Of a stretch of 64,000 nt of DNA, positions 52,661-62,259 are shown piece by piece; position 1 is the first letter of the stretch; every line of letters begins with the position of its first letter. Made by a program: the position numbers and the translations under genes. A model generated the notes under the pieces. That model searched no databases. It was not told the origin of the DNA and saw only the letters and a list, made by a program, of their open reading frames with translations. This DNA comes from Oscillospiraceae bacterium (GTDB lineage: Bacteria > Bacillota > Clostridia > Saccharofermentanales > Saccharofermentanaceae), in NCBI GenBank assembly GCA_902788505.1, contig CADAKH010000020.1, positions 1 to 64,000 of the forward strand, given 5' to 3'.

Positions 52661-54202
52661 ATGGCCAAGGAAATGATCCTCGTCCTCGATTTCGGAGGAC
52701 AGTATAACCAGCTTATTGCAAGAAGAGTAAGAGAGCTATCGGTCTACAGTGAAGTCAGACCGCACACCACAAGTCTTGACGAGATCAAGGCACTGAATCC
52801 CAAGGGAATCATCCTTACTGGCGGCCCTTCAACAGTTTACGAAGATGATGCGCCCAAGTGCTCTCCCGAACTTTTCAAGTTAGGCATTCCGGTTCTCGGT
52901 ATCTGCTATGGTGCCCAGCTCATGAACTACCTTCTGGGCGGTGAAGTTAAGTCTGCTCCTGTCAGAGAATATGGTCATACCGATGTTCTCGTCGATACTG
53001 ATGCAAAGCTTTTCAAAGACATATCACCCAAGACAGTCTGCTGGATGAGCCACACTGTTTATATTGCAACTCCCGCGCCCGGATTCAAGATTACGGCCCA
53101 CACTGAAGTCTGCCCTGTAGCAGCTGCCGAAAATGTTGAGCAGAATCTTTATTGCGTACAGTTCCATCCCGAAGTTGTACACACAGTCGAAGGCACAAAG
53201 ATGCTTGCAAACTTCGTAAAGGATGTCTGCAAGTGCAAGTGTGACTGGAAAATGGATTCATTCGTTGAGACATCAATCAGAGAGATTCGCGAAAAGGTTG
53301 GCTCAGGTCGTGTTCTCTGTGCTCTTTCCGGCGGTGTTGATTCATCTGTCGCCGCAGTACTTCTTTCAAAAGCAGTAGGCAAGCAGCTCACATGCGTTTT
53401 TGTTGACCACGGTCTTCTCCGTAAGAACGAAGGTGACGAAGTCGAAGCAGTATTCGGACCGGAAGGCCCTTACGATCTGAACTTCATCAGAGTTAATGCA
53501 CAGGAGAGATTCTATTCAAAACTTGCAGGTGTTGAAGATCCTGAGACCAAGCGAAAGATAATCGGTGAGGAATTTATCAGAGTATTTGAAGAAGAAGCAA
53601 AGAAGGTCGGTGCTGTCGACTTCCTCGTTCAGGGCACGATCTATCCTGACGTTATTGAATCAGGTCTTGGCAAGAGTGCCGTAATCAAGTCACATCACAA
53701 CGTAGGCGGACTTCCCGACTATGTTGATTTCAAAGAGATAATCGAGCCGTTAAGACTTCTCTTTAAAGACGAAGTTAGAAAGGCAGGCTTAGAGCTCGGC
53801 ATCCCCGAGAATCTCGTCTTCCGTCAGCCGTTCCCGGGTCCCGGTCTTGCGATCAGGATCATCGGTGAAGTTACCGCAGAGAAGGTTAAGCTCGTTCAGG
53901 ATGCTGATGCGATCTTCAGAAGGGAAATGCAGCTCGCAGGATTTGACAAGTACGCTAACCAGTATTTCGTAGCTCTCACAAATATGCGTTCAGTCGGATG
54001 CATGGGTGATGAGAGAACATACGATTACGCATGTCTCCTCCGTGCAGTTACGACAACAGACTTCATGACCGCCGAAGCAGCAGAGCTTCCCTGGTCCCTG
54101 ATCAACAAAGTCACAAGCAGGATCGTCAACGAAGTAAAGGGCATCAGCCGCGTCTTCTACGACTGCACGGGCAAGCCCCCGGCAACGATCGAGCTTGAAT
54201 AA
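52661..54202 (+). CDS. guaA: GMP synthase (glutamine-hydrolysing)
   Basis: The 513-residue enzyme has an N-terminal class I glutamine amidotransferase (catalytic Cys in GICYGAQLM, His-Glu in QFHPEV), an ATP pyrophosphatase domain ([11 protein letters not shown]) and the C-terminal dimerisation domain ([13 protein letters not shown]). The C-terminus PPATIELE is complete. The 3' end of guaA is a known integration hotspot for mobile elements, which is relevant because accessory DNA begins just downstream. Confidence 0.97.
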   Translation: MAKEMILVLDFGGQYNQLIARRVRELSVYSEVRPHTTSLDEIKALNPKGIILTGGPSTVYEDDAPKCSPELFKLGIPVLGICYGAQLMNYLLGGEVKSAPVREYGHTDVLVDTDAKLFKDISPKTVCWMSHTVYIATPAPGFKITAHTEVCPVAAAENVEQNLYCVQFHPEVVHTVEGTKMLANFVKDVCKCKCDWKMDSFVETSIREIREKVGSGRVLCALSGGVDSSVAAVLLSKAVGKQLTCVFVDHGLLRKNEGDEVEAVFGPEGPYDLNFIRVNAQERFYSKLAGVEDPETKRKIIGEEFIRVFEEEAKKVGAVDFLVQGTIYPDVIESGLGKSAVIKSHHNVGGLPDYVDFKEIIEPLRLLFKDEVRKAGLELGIPENLVFRQPFPGPGLAIRIIGEVTAEKVKLVQDADAIFRREMQLAGFDKYANQYFVALTNMRSVGCMGDERTYDYACLLRAVTTTDFMTAEAAELPWSLINKVTSRIVNEVKGISRVFYDCTGKPPATIELE

Positions 54203-54221
54203 CCGACAAAAATCATAAGAA

Positions 54222-54252
54222 GCCCGAAATCATTGCGTTTCGGGCTTTTTAA
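54222..54252 (+). terminator. Terminator of guaA
   Basis: AGCCCGAAA pairs with TTTCGGGCT around an 8-base loop and is followed by TTTTAAT. Confidence 0.9.
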
Positions 54253-54487
54253 TATCTTCCGTGAGTTCATTTTGAGTTCACTTTGTTTTATTGTGGAATA
54301 ATCAGAATATTATTTCTGATGTTTTCTGCTGCATAAAAAATCATGTTATGAATGATTAGATTTCTACCTAAAAAGCATGGTGAATTCCTTCCGGTGTGCT
54401 TCAATTTTTTCTTTATTTTTCTCAAAAACGATCAAAAACATAATTCCCAACCTGCCTAAAACGGTATTTTTAACCCCTCAAAAACGG

Positions 54488-54537
54488 GCTTAGTGTTAAA
54501 ACCTCTTAACACTAAGTGCCATTTTGGGCACTTTTTT
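54488..54537. terminator. Double hairpin before structured element copy 1
   Basis: CTTAGTGTTAA pairs perfectly with TTAACACTAAG, and directly after it GTGCC pairs with GGCAC followed by six T on the + strand. On the - strand the first hairpin is followed by CCCGTTTTTG, so it may terminate in both directions. Confidence 0.65.
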
Positions 54538-54557
54538 GAAATTTCTTCGAAAACGAG

Positions 54558-54899
54558 GCTAAAAAACACCCCCTCTCAGTCAAGTAGTAGTGAAGGGAGA
54601 AATAACTTCGAACTTCACCGTTACTTGACAACTGAATACTAAACCGAAAGGTACGTGATAAAGGGGATGGATCAGAATCGGGATTGCACCCCGAGGGAGG
54701 CGATGACAGGTACAAAGTCATAATGATACTTCTGTGAAGAGCAGCGGAGGCGTATTGGTCTCCGGGGTGGGATTTCGAAGTTCCCACTCATGATCTCGTA
54801 GTCAGCAATACGAGAGCCTTCCGGTTTCCCAGGGAGATTCGAAAGCCAAAAGGCCAGTAGGTCTCTCGTCCGCAGGGGGGCTACAGGAGAAATACTGCG
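54558..54899. ncRNA. Structured element copy 1 (putative long non-coding RNA)
   Basis: This 342-nt unit is largely identical to copy 2, 512 bases downstream. It has many paired segments: GTCAAGTA / TACTTGAC enclosing GTGAAG / CTTCAC; TCGGG / CCCGA; CGGAG / CTCCG; GTGGGA / TTCCCAC; CTCGTA / TACGAG. No protein-coding frame is shared by both copies. Some stems differ from copy 2 but stay paired. It lacks the 72-nt block present in copy 2. The transcribed strand is undecided and the RNA class is not recognised. Confidence 0.65.
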
Positions 54900-55002
54900 A
54901 TAATTCGAGTTTGAGAACAAGGGTATAGAAACCGAAGATTTCAACCAAAAACGGCTCAAAACTGTCTTCAGACAAATGTCAAATTGGGCTCAAAAATGGG
55001 CC

Positions 55003-55042
55003 GGTCTGTTAAAAAGTCTTAACAGATCGGGCTATTTTTTCA
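55003..55042. terminator. Hairpin between the two structured element copies
   Basis: GGTCTGTTAA pairs with TTAACAGATC inside a longer GGGCC / GGGCT stem, followed by TTTTTTC on the + strand. It corresponds in position to the hairpin before copy 1 but with a different stem sequence, so it belongs to the repeated unit. Confidence 0.65.
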
Positions 55043-55069
55043 AGTTTTTCAAAAAAACTCAGAAATGAT

Positions 55070-55483
55070 GCTAAAAAACACCCCCTCTCAGTCAAGTAGT
55101 AGTGAAGGGAGAAATAACTTCGACCTTCACTGTAACTTGACAATTGAATACTAAACCGAAAGGTACGTTAACTTGTATCGGCGTTAAAATACCAAGCCAA
55201 GTTGACTCCGACCGCGCCATGACCTCTTTCGGGAGAGAGCGATAAAGGGGATGAGTCAGAATCGAGGTTGCAACCCGAGGGAGGCGATGACAGGTACAAA
55301 GTTATAATGATACTTCTGTGAAGAGCAGCGGAGGCGTATCAGTCTCCGGGGTGGGATTTCGAAGCTCCCACTCATGATCCTGTAGTCAGCAGTACGGGAG
55401 CCTTCCGGTTTCCCAGGGAGATTCGAAAGTCGAAAAGCCAGTAGGTCTCTCGCCCGCAGGGGGGCTACAGGAGAAATACTGCG
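55070..55483. ncRNA. Structured element copy 2 with extra 72-nt domain
   Basis: This 414-nt unit repeats copy 1 with scattered substitutions. CTCGTA / TACGAG of copy 1 becomes CCTGTA / TACGGG here (pairing kept), and AGTGAAGG now pairs over eight bases with CCTTCACT. A block at 55169-55240, missing from copy 1, contains its own AACTTG / CAAGTT hairpin and so looks like a discrete domain. Changes that keep pairing argue for a functional RNA rather than a DNA-only repeat. Confidence 0.65.
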
Positions 55484-55587
55484 GAAAAAGAAATAAATCT
55501 ACGGATAACTATACCCGTATAAAACACGGCAAAACAACATTTGATTACATGCAGTTTTGATCGTGTTTACAAATACAATAGGGGATA

Positions 55588-56211
55588 TCAGTCCTCAAGT
55601 ATACTGATACCCTTGGAAGAGTCCAGGCTTATCCTATAACTCGTTAAGTTTATCTCGAGTAATCCGATATCCTTTTTTGCTTGATCCAGGCATGCCTTTT
55701 CTTTGTGGGAGAGTTTACTCTTTCCTTCAAGATTGGAAATTGTGTTGTAAAGTGATTCCCATTCGATCATCTTCGAAAGCACGAAGTCGTTTTGAAGTTG
55801 GAGCGTGATCTTCGAAAGATCAAGGGAACCTTTAACATCAGGATATAAAAGTCTGAAATATGCAAACAAAGTAGCTGAAGTAGTAAAGCGGGCGGTATTC
55901 CTGATAATGACACCATTCTCATCTCTGTCGCCGGAGAGCGTCATTACACCGGACTTGTGAAAAGACAATAATAGTTCAAACAAATTGCCGAGAGTTCTAA
56001 AACTCTTTGTTTCGGATTCGAGATCATTAAGTATGGAATAACTGATTCCCAGTGCGGTTGCAATCTTTCTTAGCTGGTCATCTCGTGGAGTCATCTTTCC
56101 TGATTCGTAATTACAGATAGAAACATAGTGAATGCCGCTGGCTGCTGCCAACTCTCTTTGAGTCATATCCGCACTCTTACGATAGTATCTGATCCTTTCT
56201 CCTATTGTCAT
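55588..56211 (-). CDS. XRE-family helix-turn-helix repressor of the mobile element
   Basis: The 207-residue protein has an N-terminal XRE domain (IRYYRKSADMTQRELAAASGIHYVSICNYESGK) and a C-terminal region of about 140 residues that I do not recognise, ending in DSSKGISILED. It is divergent from the excisionase-like and integrase genes, the standard place for the switch repressor of an integrative element. GGAGGTAAGT precedes the ATG. Confidence 0.85.
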   Translation of the reverse strand: MTIGERIRYYRKSADMTQRELAAASGIHYVSICNYESGKMTPRDDQLRKIATALGISYSILNDLESETKSFRTLGNLFELLLSFHKSGVMTLSGDRDENGVIIRNTARFTTSATLFAYFRLLYPDVKGSLDLSKITLQLQNDFVLSKMIEWESLYNTISNLEGKSKLSHKEKACLDQAKKDIGLLEINLTSYRISLDSSKGISILED

Positions 56212-56219
56212 ACTTACCT

Positions 56220-56254
56220 CCGCAATTAGTGAAAGTTTAACACATAATTAGCGG
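56220..56254. promoter_or_regulatory. Inverted half-sites in the repressor/excisionase spacer
   Basis: CCGCAATTA and TAATTAGCGG are inverted half-sites 15 bases apart, immediately upstream of the repressor gene. They are likely operators for the XRE repressor. Confidence 0.5.
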
Positions 56255-56366
56255 AAACATTAATTTTAAGTTGAAATCTTATTGATTTATTGTTGTTGTA
56301 CAACTAAACTATTAGTATAAACGCTAACAAGATTATCAAAACTATTAATATATCGAGGTAACAAAA

Positions 56367-56600
56367 ATGGAAAATATTAAGTTTTATGTAACAGCCGAAG
56401 AGCTTTCAGAAGCTTACGGCATCTGTTTATCCAAGGCCTATAAGTTGATCAGACAGCTTAACGCCGAACTTGAAGCAAAAGGCTTCATTATAGTTCAGGG
56501 CAAGGTCCCGAGAAGATACGTAGAAGAACGTGTATACGGGTATTCTCCGGTATCTTCGATCCGGGAGGAGGAACCCGGTTCTGATAAGGAGGCCGTATGA
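56367..56600 (+). CDS. Excisionase-like small DNA-binding protein
   Basis: The 77-residue protein has the look of a helix-turn-helix excisionase (VTAEELSEAYGICLSKAYKLIRQLN, then PRRYVEERVYG). It overlaps the integrase start by 4 bases, consistent with Xis-Int coupling. CGAGGTAAC precedes the ATG. Confidence 0.78.
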   Translation: MENIKFYVTAEELSEAYGICLSKAYKLIRQLNAELEAKGFIIVQGKVPRRYVEERVYGYSPVSSIREEEPGSDKEAV

Positions 56601-57679
56601 GTGCACAGAAAGATATAAATACAGGAAAGTGGTATATCCAGTACCGGTATACCGACTGGACGGGAAAGCGCAAGCATTCGGTTAAGCGTGGTTTTAACAC
56701 AAAGCGTGAAGCTGAGGATTGGCTTATAAGTTTTCAGCATAAGAAGGGGTCAAAGCTCAACATATCTTTTGGAGAGTTCACAGAGATGTACTTTGAAGAT
56801 ATGTCGGCCAGATTAAGAAAGTCAACACTTTTAGGTAAGCGGTATCTGTTTGACTCGAAGATCCTTCCGTATTTCAAGGACAAACAGCTGGATGCGATAA
56901 CAGTATCCGATATCAGAAAATGGCAGAATCATCTCATAAAAACGGAGAAATCTGCCACATATATCAAGACGATCAATAATCAGATGGCCGCATTATTCAA
57001 TTATGCCGTCAGATATTATGATCTTGGTTCTAATCCTTGTGCTAAGGCCGGAACCATAGGTAAATCAAATGCCGACGAGATGAACATCTGGACACTGGAA
57101 GAGTTTACGAAATTCCTTGATGCAATTATCGATAAACCACAGTCATATTTGGCTTTTATGCTTCTCTTCTGGACCGGTATGCGTGTAGGTGAACTCTTGG
57201 CTTTAACGCCGGCTGATATAGATTGTGAAAACCGTGTTATCAGGATTACTAAATCATATCAACGTCTTAGAAAAGAAGATCTCATAACTGAGCCGAAAAC
57301 AGAATGCAGCCGAAGGAAGATTACGATTCCTGAATTCATAATCCCGTATATTCAAGATTATGAGAGCCGTATCTATGGTCTCAAGAAGAATGATCGGTTA
57401 TTTCCCTTCACAAAGGATTTTCTTGAGCACGAGATGAAGCGGGGAGTCAAAACCTCAAACGTTAAGAAAATCAGGATACACGACCTTCGTCACAGCCATG
57501 CAAGTCTGCTTATATCTATGGGATTTGGTGTAAAGGAAATACAAAACAGATTAGGCCATCAGAAATCATGCACGACACTTGATACCTATTCACATCTGTA
57601 TCCTGATTCTCAAGATAAGTTAGCAAGTAGATTGAACAGTATCTATAAAGGAGGTAGCGATGAAAAAGAAGAAGAATGA
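56597..57679 (+). CDS. int: Tyrosine recombinase (integrase)
   Basis: The 360-residue enzyme has an N-terminal AP2-like arm-binding domain (GKWYIQYRYTDWTGKRKHSVKRGF), a SAM-like core-binding domain, and the catalytic domain with Arg in TGMRVGELL, HxxR in HDLRHSHAS, His in LGHQ and nucleophile Tyr in TLDTYSHLY. It should integrate and excise the element. It overlaps the MobC-like gene. The likely target is near guaA, but I could not identify both attachment sites. Confidence 0.92.
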   Translation: MSAQKDINTGKWYIQYRYTDWTGKRKHSVKRGFNTKREAEDWLISFQHKKGSKLNISFGEFTEMYFEDMSARLRKSTLLGKRYLFDSKILPYFKDKQLDAITVSDIRKWQNHLIKTEKSATYIKTINNQMAALFNYAVRYYDLGSNPCAKAGTIGKSNADEMNIWTLEEFTKFLDAIIDKPQSYLAFMLLFWTGMRVGELLALTPADIDCENRVIRITKSYQRLRKEDLITEPKTECSRRKITIPEFIIPYIQDYESRIYGLKKNDRLFPFTKDFLEHEMKRGVKTSNVKKIRIHDLRHSHASLLISMGFGVKEIQNRLGHQKSCTTLDTYSHLYPDSQDKLASRLNSIYKGGSDEKEEE

Positions 57680-58022
57680 ACATAATCGCAAAAGAAACCG
57701 GTCGATTACCTTCAGGCTTACAAGAGAAGAAGAGCTTAAGATCAGGGAGCGGATTAACGTTCTAGGTATCCCGATGCAGGAGTTTTTTCTTGATTCATTC
57801 ACCAGTACTGAGATAGTTATCTTATGGGGAATGTTTGCGAACGAGCGTCTTGCTATTGAGATTAAAAGATTAAGTAACGTTCTTGAAGATGCCCTCTCTC
57901 TTGAAGATGATAACATCGATGTTGATGAAGTTCTTGATGATGTGAGGTGTTGCCGCATCTGTCTTGAAGAGATCGAGAGCATCCTCCGGCAAGGGCATCA
58001 GCTTCCGGAGGAACAACTCTAG
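57660..58022 (+). CDS. MobC-like relaxosome accessory protein
   Basis: The 120-residue protein starts with a basic tail (MKKKKNEHNRKRNRSITFRLTREEE) followed by a ribbon-helix-helix-like segment (ELKIRERINVLGIPMQEFFLDSF) and an acidic C-terminal half. This pattern fits MobC-type mobilisation proteins, which help a relaxase at oriT. No relaxase gene is visible up to the window end, so the element may be mobilised in trans or be incomplete. It overlaps the integrase gene by 20 bases. Confidence 0.6.
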   Translation: MKKKKNEHNRKRNRSITFRLTREEELKIRERINVLGIPMQEFFLDSFTSTEIVILWGMFANERLAIEIKRLSNVLEDALSLEDDNIDVDEVLDDVRCCRICLEEIESILRQGHQLPEEQL

Positions 58023-58129
58023 GCAGCACGATTAACTTGATTCAACTAACTGAAGAGCTTTTTCTTTTCCTGACGTCAGGAGAGAAAGAGCTCTTTTATT
58101 ATTCAAATTACTACAAGGAGAAATTTAAC

Positions 58130-59017
58130 ATGATAGATGAAGAAATAATAAATGTACCGAACACTGCTGTAATAACTGAAGGACAGTCAAACCCAGCTAA
58201 CAGTGACGGTATTGCAGAAGAACCTACCGGCCGAAACAAGAAGGTGAAAGGATCTTCCCGCATGATATCCGATGCGATAATCAGCAGCGGAAGATTCTTG
58301 AAGCTTTCCGATAAGGCTAAAGTCCTGTATATGTATCTGATTGTCAGGACGGATGATGAGGGTGCAGTCGAGGCATATCCGGCTATGGTACTTGTAGGTG
58401 CTACAGAAGATACGCTTAATGAATTGATAACCAAGAATTTCGTTATAAGACTTAACGACGATGACGTAGTATTGATCAAGAATTTCTTTGAGCAGAATAC
58501 CTTGAGACAGGACAGAACGAAGCCGTCAAGGTTCCACAATCTTATCGCTGACATATGTCCGCAAGTTGCGGCTGATTGTCAGCGTAATATAAATCAAGTC
58601 AATCAAACAGAATGTAAAAAGAAAAGTAATTCAGTTCAATCTAAATCAATCCAAGAAGCGGCGGCTGAGAAGAAACCAGATATATCCGTGTTTAATCCCA
58701 AGGAGGAATATGTGATTCCTTATGTTATGGATAGGTATGGATATAAGTATGGATTTACTGAAGCAGATGTTAGGTGTCTGGTAGAGCTTGCGGACATGTT
58801 AGAGGGCATCTCCCGTGAGACAGAACACGATCCTGACGGCTTGGGTTATGAATGGATGCAGGATTATTTTGCAATCAAGTTTAAGACTCTTGAGCGTGAA
58901 GATGCCAAAAGCAAGATCCAAAATAAATTTGCCTATTTGAAGACTATGATCGAGAACGATCTCAGAGGCGAAGGCAAGATCCCGGAAGTCTATAAAGATA
59001 CAAGAAAAGCGGGTTAA
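58130..59017 (+). CDS. Replication-initiator-like protein of the mobile element
   Basis: The 295-residue protein has an N-terminal winged-helix-like region (SGRFLKLSDKAKVLYMYLIVRTDDEGAVEAYP) as in phage replisome organisers and DnaD-like proteins, then a polar linker and a C-terminal domain (EVRCL..., YEWMQDYFAIKFKTLE). The ATG at 58130 is chosen because AAGGAG lies 9 bases upstream; the longer frame has no such site. Probably involved in replication of the excised element; the exact family is not recognised. Confidence 0.6.
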   Translation: MIDEEIINVPNTAVITEGQSNPANSDGIAEEPTGRNKKVKGSSRMISDAIISSGRFLKLSDKAKVLYMYLIVRTDDEGAVEAYPAMVLVGATEDTLNELITKNFVIRLNDDDVVLIKNFFEQNTLRQDRTKPSRFHNLIADICPQVAADCQRNINQVNQTECKKKSNSVQSKSIQEAAAEKKPDISVFNPKEEYVIPYVMDRYGYKYGFTEADVRCLVELADMLEGISRETEHDPDGLGYEWMQDYFAIKFKTLEREDAKSKIQNKFAYLKTMIENDLRGEGKIPEVYKDTRKAG

Positions 59018-59810
59018 GTTGGTTGCTTGATGAGAACGCTCGGGGGATATATGTGTATCTCCCGGGTGCTCCTCGTCCCTTGTACTAATTTATAGCAAGC
59101 AACGCGCTTGTGCCCACAAACGCCATTTGCTTGTCAGGGAACACTTCTCTGAAACCCTGAGAAAGCCTTCGGCTTTATGTCATCTGCAATCGGACTCTAC
59201 TTTATCCCGATAAAAAACTCGTGTTTATTCTTGAAGTTCACGCGAACTGTATTGAACAGCTTTTTGTGTGATAAGAGGTCTTAGGGGATCGATCCCCTAA
59301 CAAGCTTTTTATGTGTTTGTATATACAAACGCGATGCTTGTTCGTCCGTTCCGAAGTAATTTGAAATCCGAAACAATGAAGGCCGTAAGCAAGTCTTATT
59401 ACTTCTTCCAGAAGTAACGCCTTATGACTTTTGACACTGCGCATCAAAAGTCAAGGTGCCCTACAGGGTCAAAAAACGAAAAAGATCGACAGGATTAATT
59501 AAAATCCTATCGATCTAAATTCCTTAATCTGATGCTATGCTCTGTTTTTGCATTACTGCCTTATCCGCATAAAGCAGGGCGTTTCAGTTTTTTAGGACAA
59601 CAAAAAGACAACAGAAATCGTTTTTTGATTAAAAAACAGGTTCCAGTAAACATGTTTTAATATCTCTTGGTCCGTTTTTGGGACAGTCTTATTTGTTTGT
59701 GTAGACACTATATTTTGATAATTGTATTCTTACCTTGTAACTAAATGTTTTTTGCCTGAGTTAATAATTGGATACAACTTGATGATATATAGGAGTTAGC
59801 AAATCTGATC
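59018..59810. other. Hairpin-rich non-coding region, oriT/origin candidate
   Basis: No gene is supported in this 790-base stretch. Between 59281 and 59515 it has five strong inverted repeats: TTAGGGGATCGATCCCCTAA (59281-59300), GTTTGTATATACAAAC (59315-59330), TTACTTCT / AGAAGTAA (59399-59417), GACTTTTGA / TCAAAAGTC (59426-59452) and GATCGA-AGGAT / ATCCT-TCGATC (59484-59515). Clustered hairpins next to mob and rep genes suggest an origin of transfer or a single-strand origin. The last hairpin may also be a terminator. Confidence 0.5.
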
Positions 59811-61181
59811 ATGTTTGACTTGTCTTCAAAATTCAATAGTTTCTACTCTTCTTGTGTTGTTCTTCCACAAGAAGTATTGAATAGACTTTATGCTTTGAAA
59901 AATATAAATATGCAAAGATTAAAAGATGGCTTATCTGAGTATAACATTGATAACGGAACTGAATACAAAATAGTAGAAGAATGTGTTCAAGGAAGTGTAG
60001 CAATGTCAACAGTTGTTCAAAATGAAGATAATGATTTTGATATAGATGTTGCAGTTGTTTTTGATAAAGACGTATTAGGAGATAAAGGTGCTCTGGCTAC
60101 CCGAAATATAGTTCTTAATGCTTTGGCTCGAAAAACAAAACAGTTTAAGGCAGATCCTGAGGTTAAAACTAGTTGTGTTCGGGTTAAGTATTCTGAAGGG
60201 TATCATATCGATTTTGCTGTATATAGGCGTAGCTGGGATGAATTGAATAATGAATGGGTTTATGAGCATGCTGGTGATACGTGGTCTAAGCGAGAGCTAA
60301 CCGGTATAACAGATTGGTTTAAATCACAAAATGATTATTCTGATGATAAGCTTAGACGTATAGTTAGACTATCTAAAATGTTCTGCAATTCTAGAGATAG
60401 TTGAAATAATATGCCAAGCGGTTTGATACAGACGGTTCTTTGCAATGAAAGATTGAAATCAGAATACTCTAGAATTGGCGAGCTGTTTTATTATTCAATG
60501 AAAGCAATTGTAAACAGACTTGAAATAGATTCTTCGGTAATTGCACCTGTAGATAATGGAAGAAACCTGTCAAATCGGGTAATCGATAAAAAAAGAATAA
60601 CATATTGGAAAAACAGATTAAAGAGCAAACTTGAAGACCTAGAAATCCTATTTAAAGAGGAATGTACTAAAGACGATGCTTTACAAGCATGGTATGGCTT
60701 CTTTAATCATGAATATTGGCGCGAGCAAATAAGCGTATTGGCTGTATCGAGGGAGCGTCAGAATCAACAACTATCTGTTAAGTCATTCGATGATACTGAA
60801 CAGTTTATAGACGATCTCTATCCTGTTAACAAGATTTATACTTGTAAAGTTTCTTGTCACATAAGCGGGAATGGCTTAAATGCCATAAAACTTTCTGAAT
60901 ATTTGAATAAGTGGAGATGGTATGTTCCTCATAACTTGACTGTTAGATGTGAATTGGTTTATACCGATTGTCCTAATAATTACAAAGTGTTGTGGAAAGT
61001 AAAAAATGTTGGACCTGTTTCAGAACGCAGAAATCAAATTAGAGGTCAGATAAAAGAAAGAGGTAAAGTTATAGAAGAACCCACGTCATTTTATGGCAAT
61101 CATTATATTGAATGTTATATTGTTAAAAATGAGATTTGCGTTGCTATTACAAGGATAGATATTCCTATAGGCTGGAGCTGA
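59811..61181 (+). pseudogene. CBASS CD-NTase with one in-frame TGA codon
   Basis: Read through codon 198, the frame encodes a 456-residue cGAS/DncV-like nucleotidyltransferase. The active site is complete: Gly61-Ser62, Asp77 and Asp79 in DNDFDIDVAVVF, and Asp134 in YHIDFAVY. The C-terminal half carries the AGS-C sensor domain (WKVKNVG, RNQIRGQI, FYGNHYIECYIVKN). TGA at 60402-60404 sits in CNSRDS-stop-NNMPSGLIQ, where relatives have Trp (TGG). Both sides are in the same frame. TGA is a normal stop elsewhere in this window. An ATG 7 bases on (60411) could restart translation. So it is a nonsense mutant, a readthrough product or a sequencing error. Confidence 0.85.
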
Positions 61182-61186
61182 TTTTT

Positions 61187-62083
61187 ATGAAAAGAAAATG
61201 GTTTTTGTTATTTTTATGGATTTTTGCCATCTTAATTTCTTGTTTTGGTATGGTTGTTTCTGAAATAAAAGACTGCCATATTCTTTCCGTTTTATCTGGT
61301 TCTCTATTTGCTATTTTTATTGAAAAAACTAAAAATGCGATTGAAGATGTTTCTGATAATATTACATGGAAAGAGTCTCTACGCAAACTTAAACGTGGAA
61401 AACTGATTACTAATACAACATTGGTTAGGATTTCATTTGCTTATTTATTTCGCATAAAAATAGATAATAAATATTTACTTGTAAAAAATGAAAGGGGAAC
61501 TGGTAAATATCAACCGGTTGGTGGTGTTTATAAGTTTTTTGATAATGAGAAAAACATATTAATGAATAAGTTCAAAGTTGTAGATGACTCAAAGCTACCA
61601 ATAGATAAATTATCTAAAAATGACTATCGTTTATTTGTTCCATGTAAGTTCTTAAAGAGGTTTATAAATAGATTCAACAGTTCTTTGTCTTCAAGAGAAA
61701 AAATAGATGACTTAAGCAGGGAGTTTTGTGAAGAACTTGGCGATGTAACCAACTGGGAAAGCATCAAATATAGGTATTGTGGTCGTCATTTCACCGAATT
61801 GAGATACAGTGATTATTACCAATGTTATGAGTTGCTTTTGGCCGATATAGTAGATCTTGAACTCACAGATGAACAAAAACAAGACATTGTATCATTTATG
61901 TCTAAAAGAAATCAGAAATATCATTTTGCTACAAACGAGGAAATAAAATCACGAGGAATTGTATCTGGAACCAATAAACAGAAAGAAATAATTTCCAGTC
62001 ATACTGAAAAGATCCTTCAAGATAACGAACAGTTTCTTATAAAAGAGAAATACACAGGGCATATATTTGAAGTAAGCTTATAA
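61187..62083 (+). CDS. CBASS effector: two-membrane-segment SMODS-associated Nudix protein
   Basis: The 298-residue protein has two N-terminal membrane helices (about 5-25 and 31-46) and a C-terminal Nudix-like domain. The domain shows YQPVGGVYKF and a Nudix-box core SREFCEELG (residues 177-185). Membrane-anchored Nudix proteins of this type are known companions of CD-NTases; cyclic-nucleotide binding is expected to trigger membrane disruption or metabolite hydrolysis. The ATG at 61187 follows GGAG and lies 5 bases after the cyclase stop. Base composition is much more A/T-rich than the core genes, suggesting recent acquisition. Confidence 0.85.
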   Translation: MKRKWFLLFLWIFAILISCFGMVVSEIKDCHILSVLSGSLFAIFIEKTKNAIEDVSDNITWKESLRKLKRGKLITNTTLVRISFAYLFRIKIDNKYLLVKNERGTGKYQPVGGVYKFFDNEKNILMNKFKVVDDSKLPIDKLSKNDYRLFVPCKFLKRFINRFNSSLSSREKIDDLSREFCEELGDVTNWESIKYRYCGRHFTELRYSDYYQCYELLLADIVDLELTDEQKQDIVSFMSKRNQKYHFATNEEIKSRGIVSGTNKQKEIISSHTEKILQDNEQFLIKEKYTGHIFEVSL

Positions 62084-62259
62084 ATATCATTTGTATCAAT
62101 ATAGGCACTTCTAATTTGTTCAGAAATACGAATCGGCTATACATAATTACAATAAATGATACGCCTGAAAAGTGCTTTGTTTGCTGTGCATTAACAGAAT
62201 TATTGCAAAACAACATTATAAATGTTATTATGCTAAAAACATGTTATTGAGGCGGAATA

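Noticed and set aside
54558..54640. Similarity of the GTCAAGTAG segment to domain I of group II introns
   Set aside because: Only a short match; no GTGYG 5' end, no domain V hairpin and no reverse transcriptase were seen.
54620..54655. Resemblance to rRNA spacer sequence (TTGACAACTGAATACT)
   Set aside because: No 16S, 23S or 5S rRNA sequence adjoins either copy.
54512..54959. Two open frames of about 90 codons on the - strand over structured element copy 1
   Set aside because: They have no good ribosome binding site, are not conserved as frames in copy 2 and fall in paired RNA-like sequence.
62084..62259. Small gene between the CBASS effector and the AbiE-like pair
   Set aside because: Only an A/T-rich spacer with no supported frame; it probably holds the promoter of the pair.
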